From assembly GCA_021809235.1 (NCBI GenBank), contig JAKBAG010000129.1:1-8539 (forward strand): a DNA stretch of 8,539 bases, given 5' to 3'. Under the pieces are notes generated by a model. The model had not been told where the DNA came from, did no database searches, and was given only the letters and a program-made list of their open reading frames with translations. The position numbers were made by a program, and so were the translations under genes. Source of the stretch: Acidobacteriota bacterium. GTDB taxonomy: Bacteria; Acidobacteriota; Terriglobia; Terriglobales; Acidobacteriaceae. This document shows positions 5,878-8,539 of the stretch, in pieces (the first letter of the stretch is position 1; each line of letters opens with the position of its first letter).

Positions 5878-7755
5878 ATGCCTCGGTCGCTTCGATTGCC
5901 TGTTGGAAAACCACTCCGGTCACTGGTGTGCCTGTTTGTTGCAGGAGGGCTTTGTATTCTGCCCGGCCATGCCCAATCACAGCCTGTCGGCTCTGATACC
6001 AATACGCACCCCATCGTGCTGACGGGCGGGGATGAACGTCCAGCATTCTCGCTCAATGGCGCATGGCACTCCATACCGGATCCCTATTTCGCTGGGTTGT
6101 ACGACTTCCACGGACACGAGAGCAAGCGCGGCTGGTTCATGAATATGCAGGCCAAGCCGGGGGATCCATTTCCGATTGACTATAACTTTGCGAAGTCTCC
6201 TCTGCTGCATGTGCCGGGAGACTGGAATACACAGGATCCGGAGCTGTTTTTGTACGAAGGGCCGATGTGGTACGAGAAGGACTTCGACTACGTGGTGAAG
6301 CCACACTCGCGGGTCTTTCTGCGTGTGGGTGCTGCGAATTACAAATCCATCTTCTGGGTGAACGGGAAACGGATCTGCGAGCACACGGGGGGCTTTACGG
6401 CGTTTGCGTGTGAAGTGACGCCGGCTCTGGTGAATGGACACAATTTCATCGTTGCCGTGGTGGACGATACGCGTCATGCCGATGGTGTGCCGACGCTGAA
6501 GACTGACTGGTTCAACTACGGTGGACTGACGCGCGAGATTGGATTGATTGATCTGCCGCAGTCCTTCATTGATCAGTATGATCTGCATCTGAATCGTGGC
6601 GACCGCAGCGAAGTGGACGGCTGGGTACATGTGGTGGACGCAAAGCCGGGAGATGCAGTGGAGGTCAGCATTCCCGAGTTGCACGCCAGCACCACCGGGA
6701 CAGTAGATGACCAGGGACGGGCAACGATCTCGTTTCATCCTGCGGGGCTTAAGCTATGGTCGCCGGAGTCCCCGACGCTGTATCGCGTGAGACTGACTGC
6801 AGGGAGCGATTCCCTGCAGGATGAGATTGGCTTCCGCACCATCGAGGTCCGTGGAACCGAGATTCTGCTCAATGGCAAGCCGGTCTTTTTGCGCGGGGTG
6901 TCGATTCATGCCGAGGCGCCCTATCGCACGGGACGCGCCTATAGTTACAAGGATGCCGCAATTCTTCTCGGCTGGGCCAAGCAGCTTGGCTGCAACTACG
7001 TTCGGCTGGCGCACTATCCGCACGATGAAGCCATGTTGCATACGGCGGATCGTCTGGGGCTTATGGTGTGGGCTGAGAATCCGGTCTACTGGGCATTGCA
7101 GTTTGACAATCCTGCGGTCTATGCCAATGCACAGAACCAGCTGGATGAAGAGATCAACACCTCCCGCAATCATGCATCGATCATTCTGTGGTCCATGGCC
7201 AACGAGACGCCGAGCTATGATGTGCGTACGAAGTTCATCACCTCGCTAGCGAACCATGCACGAGCGCTCGATCCGACGCGGTTGATTACGGCTGCGTTGC
7301 TGGTTCGCAGCCAGGGAGACAGCAAGATTGTGGATGATCCGCTGGGCGCAGCGCTCGATGTGATCGGCACCAATGAATACATCGGATGGTATGAGCGCCA
7401 CCCGGAGGATATCGATAAGATCACCTGGCAGATTGCCTACCAGAAACCGCTCATTATGAGCGAGTTTGGCGCGGGAGCCAAGGCGGGTCTGCATGGTGGT
7501 CCGGATGATCGCTGGACAGAGGAGTACCAGGCCAATGTTTACCAGCATCAACTCGTGATGTTGAACAAGATCGGCCAGCTGCGCGGGATGAGTCCGTGGG
7601 TGCTGATGGACTTCCGCTCGCCGGTACGCGTGCTGCCGGGGATTCAGGATGGCTTCAATCGCAAGGGGTTAATCAGCGACCAGGGGCAGAAGAAGCAGGC
7701 ATTCTTCATTCTGCAGAAGGCTTATCAGGATCGGACTATCGGTAAAGCGCAGTAG
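5878..7755 (+). CDS. Secreted glycoside hydrolase family 2 enzyme, beta-glucuronidase-like
   Basis: This is a retaining exo-glycosidase of GH2, 625 residues long, close to the size of E. coli UidA. An N-terminal signal peptide has a basic region, a hydrophobic core (LVCLFVAGGLCIL) and probable cleavage after GHA at residue 32, so it acts in the periplasm or outside. The jelly-roll sugar-binding domain spans about 55-225 and ends in the family motif YGGLTREIGL. An Ig-like domain spans about 230-330, and the TIM barrel runs from about 331 (RGVSIHAE, VRLAHYPHDE). The acid/base is Glu443 in WSMANE and the nucleophile Glu529 in MSEFGAG. Near the C-terminus N594-R-K596-G matches the N-x-K motif that binds the C6 carboxylate in beta-glucuronidases, so glucuronides or galacturonides are more likely substrates than galactosides. 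No sugar transporter or regulator is adjacent. The family call is firm and the substrate is inferred. Confidence 0.93.
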   Translation: MPRSLRLPVGKPLRSLVCLFVAGGLCILPGHAQSQPVGSDTNTHPIVLTGGDERPAFSLNGAWHSIPDPYFAGLYDFHGHESKRGWFMNMQAKPGDPFPIDYNFAKSPLLHVPGDWNTQDPELFLYEGPMWYEKDFDYVVKPHSRVFLRVGAANYKSIFWVNGKRICEHTGGFTAFACEVTPALVNGHNFIVAVVDDTRHADGVPTLKTDWFNYGGLTREIGLIDLPQSFIDQYDLHLNRGDRSEVDGWVHVVDAKPGDAVEVSIPELHASTTGTVDDQGRATISFHPAGLKLWSPESPTLYRVRLTAGSDSLQDEIGFRTIEVRGTEILLNGKPVFLRGVSIHAEAPYRTGRAYSYKDAAILLGWAKQLGCNYVRLAHYPHDEAMLHTADRLGLMVWAENPVYWALQFDNPAVYANAQNQLDEEINTSRNHASIILWSMANETPSYDVRTKFITSLANHARALDPTRLITAALLVRSQGDSKIVDDPLGAALDVIGTNEYIGWYERHPEDIDKITWQIAYQKPLIMSEFGAGAKAGLHGGPDDRWTEEYQANVYQHQLVMLNKIGQLRGMSPWVLMDFRSPVRVLPGIQDGFNRKGLISDQGQKKQAFFILQKAYQDRTIGKAQ

Positions 7756-7794
7756 TATCCATGATGGGGGATCGGGTCGGCAGAAACTAAGGAC

Positions 7795-8539
7795 TCACTG
7801 TGGTTCGGGAAGAGGGAGATTATGTCCAGTATGCATTTTCTGCGGTCCAAAGGTGAAGCCGTAGATGCCAGTCAGAATCTGAATGAACAAGGATGCCGAA
7901 ACGGATGCAACATTCATCAGGAGCACGATCCGTAACCGACTGACGTCAAAGCGCCATAGAAAGAGTATTTGGATGGAGAGGATTGCAACAATATTTGAGA
8001 TATTACTCCACCAGTAAACGAATCGGCGGGAGAGGTGGATTGTCTGCATGTATTCCGCTAGAAAGTTGATGCTGGATCCGAGAATAACCAGGCCGGCTTC
8101 GAGTCGGAGTCCCTCGTAGTGAGGCCCCAGGAGAAATAGGTATGCCTGAGGGAGTAAAAAGCCGGAGCCAGATAACAGGCCTAATCCTGTGATGCCAATC
8201 GCGAGTGAAAGAAGGTATCGGGGAAGTACCTGCTTACTCTGCAGACGGGCAAAGAATGGCTCGACAAAGACCGGGTTGATCAAGCGAAAGAGGACAAGAA
8301 TCTGCCCAAGACGGGCAAGTGCGCCGAGATTGGCGATGCTGGTCGTGCTGCGACCAAGAAGTACCACCAGCAGTAGCATGATCTGCCCCTGCAGTGCATA
8401 AAAGATCGATCCCGGTGCTCCAGGCAGCGCAAGACGGACGATCTGGCGCTGCATAGCAGAATTTGCGTGGCCTTTGACGCGGAGCAGATACCTGGCGCGC
8501 CAGTAAATACTCACGGCTTGGTAAAGAATCTGCGCACAG
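7795..8539 (-). CDS. Polysaccharide flippase-like (Wzx/MATE-type) membrane protein, C-terminal half
   Basis: The frame is open to the right edge, so the N-terminal part is missing. About 247 residues are visible, with roughly six hydrophobic segments: around YALQGQIMLLLVVLLG, LGQILVLFRLINPVF, LLSLAIGITGLGLL to LFLLG, AGLVILGSSINFL, SNIVAILSIQILFLW and IVLLMNVASVSASLFIQIL. This is half of the 12-14 segments usual in oligosaccharide flippases that move lipid-linked sugars across the inner membrane. The GALARLGQI stretch after a polar loop is typical of the second half of such proteins. A short hydrophilic tail ends in PLPEPQ. A GTG at 8514 could be read as a start, but the frame continues upstream of it. 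The gene converges on the GH2 gene with a 39-nt gap. GC is about 47% over 7921-8040, against about 62% in a glyA sample, suggesting separate acquisition. Confidence 0.75.
   Translation of the reverse strand, partial: CAQILYQAVSIYWRARYLLRVKGHANSAMQRQIVRLALPGAPGSIFYALQGQIMLLLVVLLGRSTTSIANLGALARLGQILVLFRLINPVFVEPFFARLQSKQVLPRYLLSLAIGITGLGLLSGSGFLLPQAYLFLLGPHYEGLRLEAGLVILGSSINFLAEYMQTIHLSRRFVYWWSNISNIVAILSIQILFLWRFDVSRLRIVLLMNVASVSASLFIQILTGIYGFTFGPQKMHTGHNLPLPEPQ

Noticed and set aside
8512..8514. GTG as the start of a complete 239-aa membrane protein
   Set aside because: The frame continues without a stop to the window edge. Only about half of the membrane segments of a flippase would be present, so a truncated view of a longer gene is more likely.

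Overview
The window looks like a stretch of chromosome from a Gram-negative bacterium of about 60% GC. The style of the proteins, especially the small Trp/Gly/Asp-rich secreted protein and the signal-peptide-bearing GH2 glycosidase, fits Acidobacteriota (Terriglobia) best. That placement is inferred from general familiarity, not from a search or marker gene.

From 1 to 5033 there are four plus-strand housekeeping or metabolic genes. They are the C-terminal part of a 2-oxo acid dehydrogenase E2 (cut by the window edge), alanine racemase (alr), an alpha/beta hydrolase of unknown role, and serine hydroxymethyltransferase (glyA). The gaps are 150, 26 and 9 nt, so alr, the hydrolase and glyA may be co-transcribed. 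None of these three has a convincing Shine-Dalgarno. alr and glyA, and less clearly the hydrolase, have a TANNNT hexamer a few bases before the start codon, as expected for leaderless transcripts. The E2-alr gap holds a degenerate tandem repeat of about 16 bp.

From 5034 to 7755 there are two plus-strand genes for exported proteins, both with clear Shine-Dalgarno sequences 6 nt before the start. The first is a 199-aa secreted protein of unknown function. It is closed by a strong intrinsic terminator (11-bp stem, T-rich tail). The second is a 625-aa secreted glycoside hydrolase family 2 enzyme with both catalytic glutamates and an N-x-K-G motif suggesting activity on a uronic acid.

From 7795 to the right edge a minus-strand gene converges on the GH2 gene. 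It encodes the C-terminal half of a multi-pass membrane protein resembling Wzx/MATE-type polysaccharide flippases. Its GC content is visibly lower than that of its neighbours, as is common for surface-polysaccharide genes.

I see no mobile element, CRISPR array, tRNA, rRNA or recognisable defence system. The gene content is mostly ordinary. The less ordinary points are the contrast between start-site types, the repeat upstream of alr, the unknown secreted protein with a possible coupled upstream mini-ORF, the orphan hydrolase, and the substrate of the GH2 enzyme.
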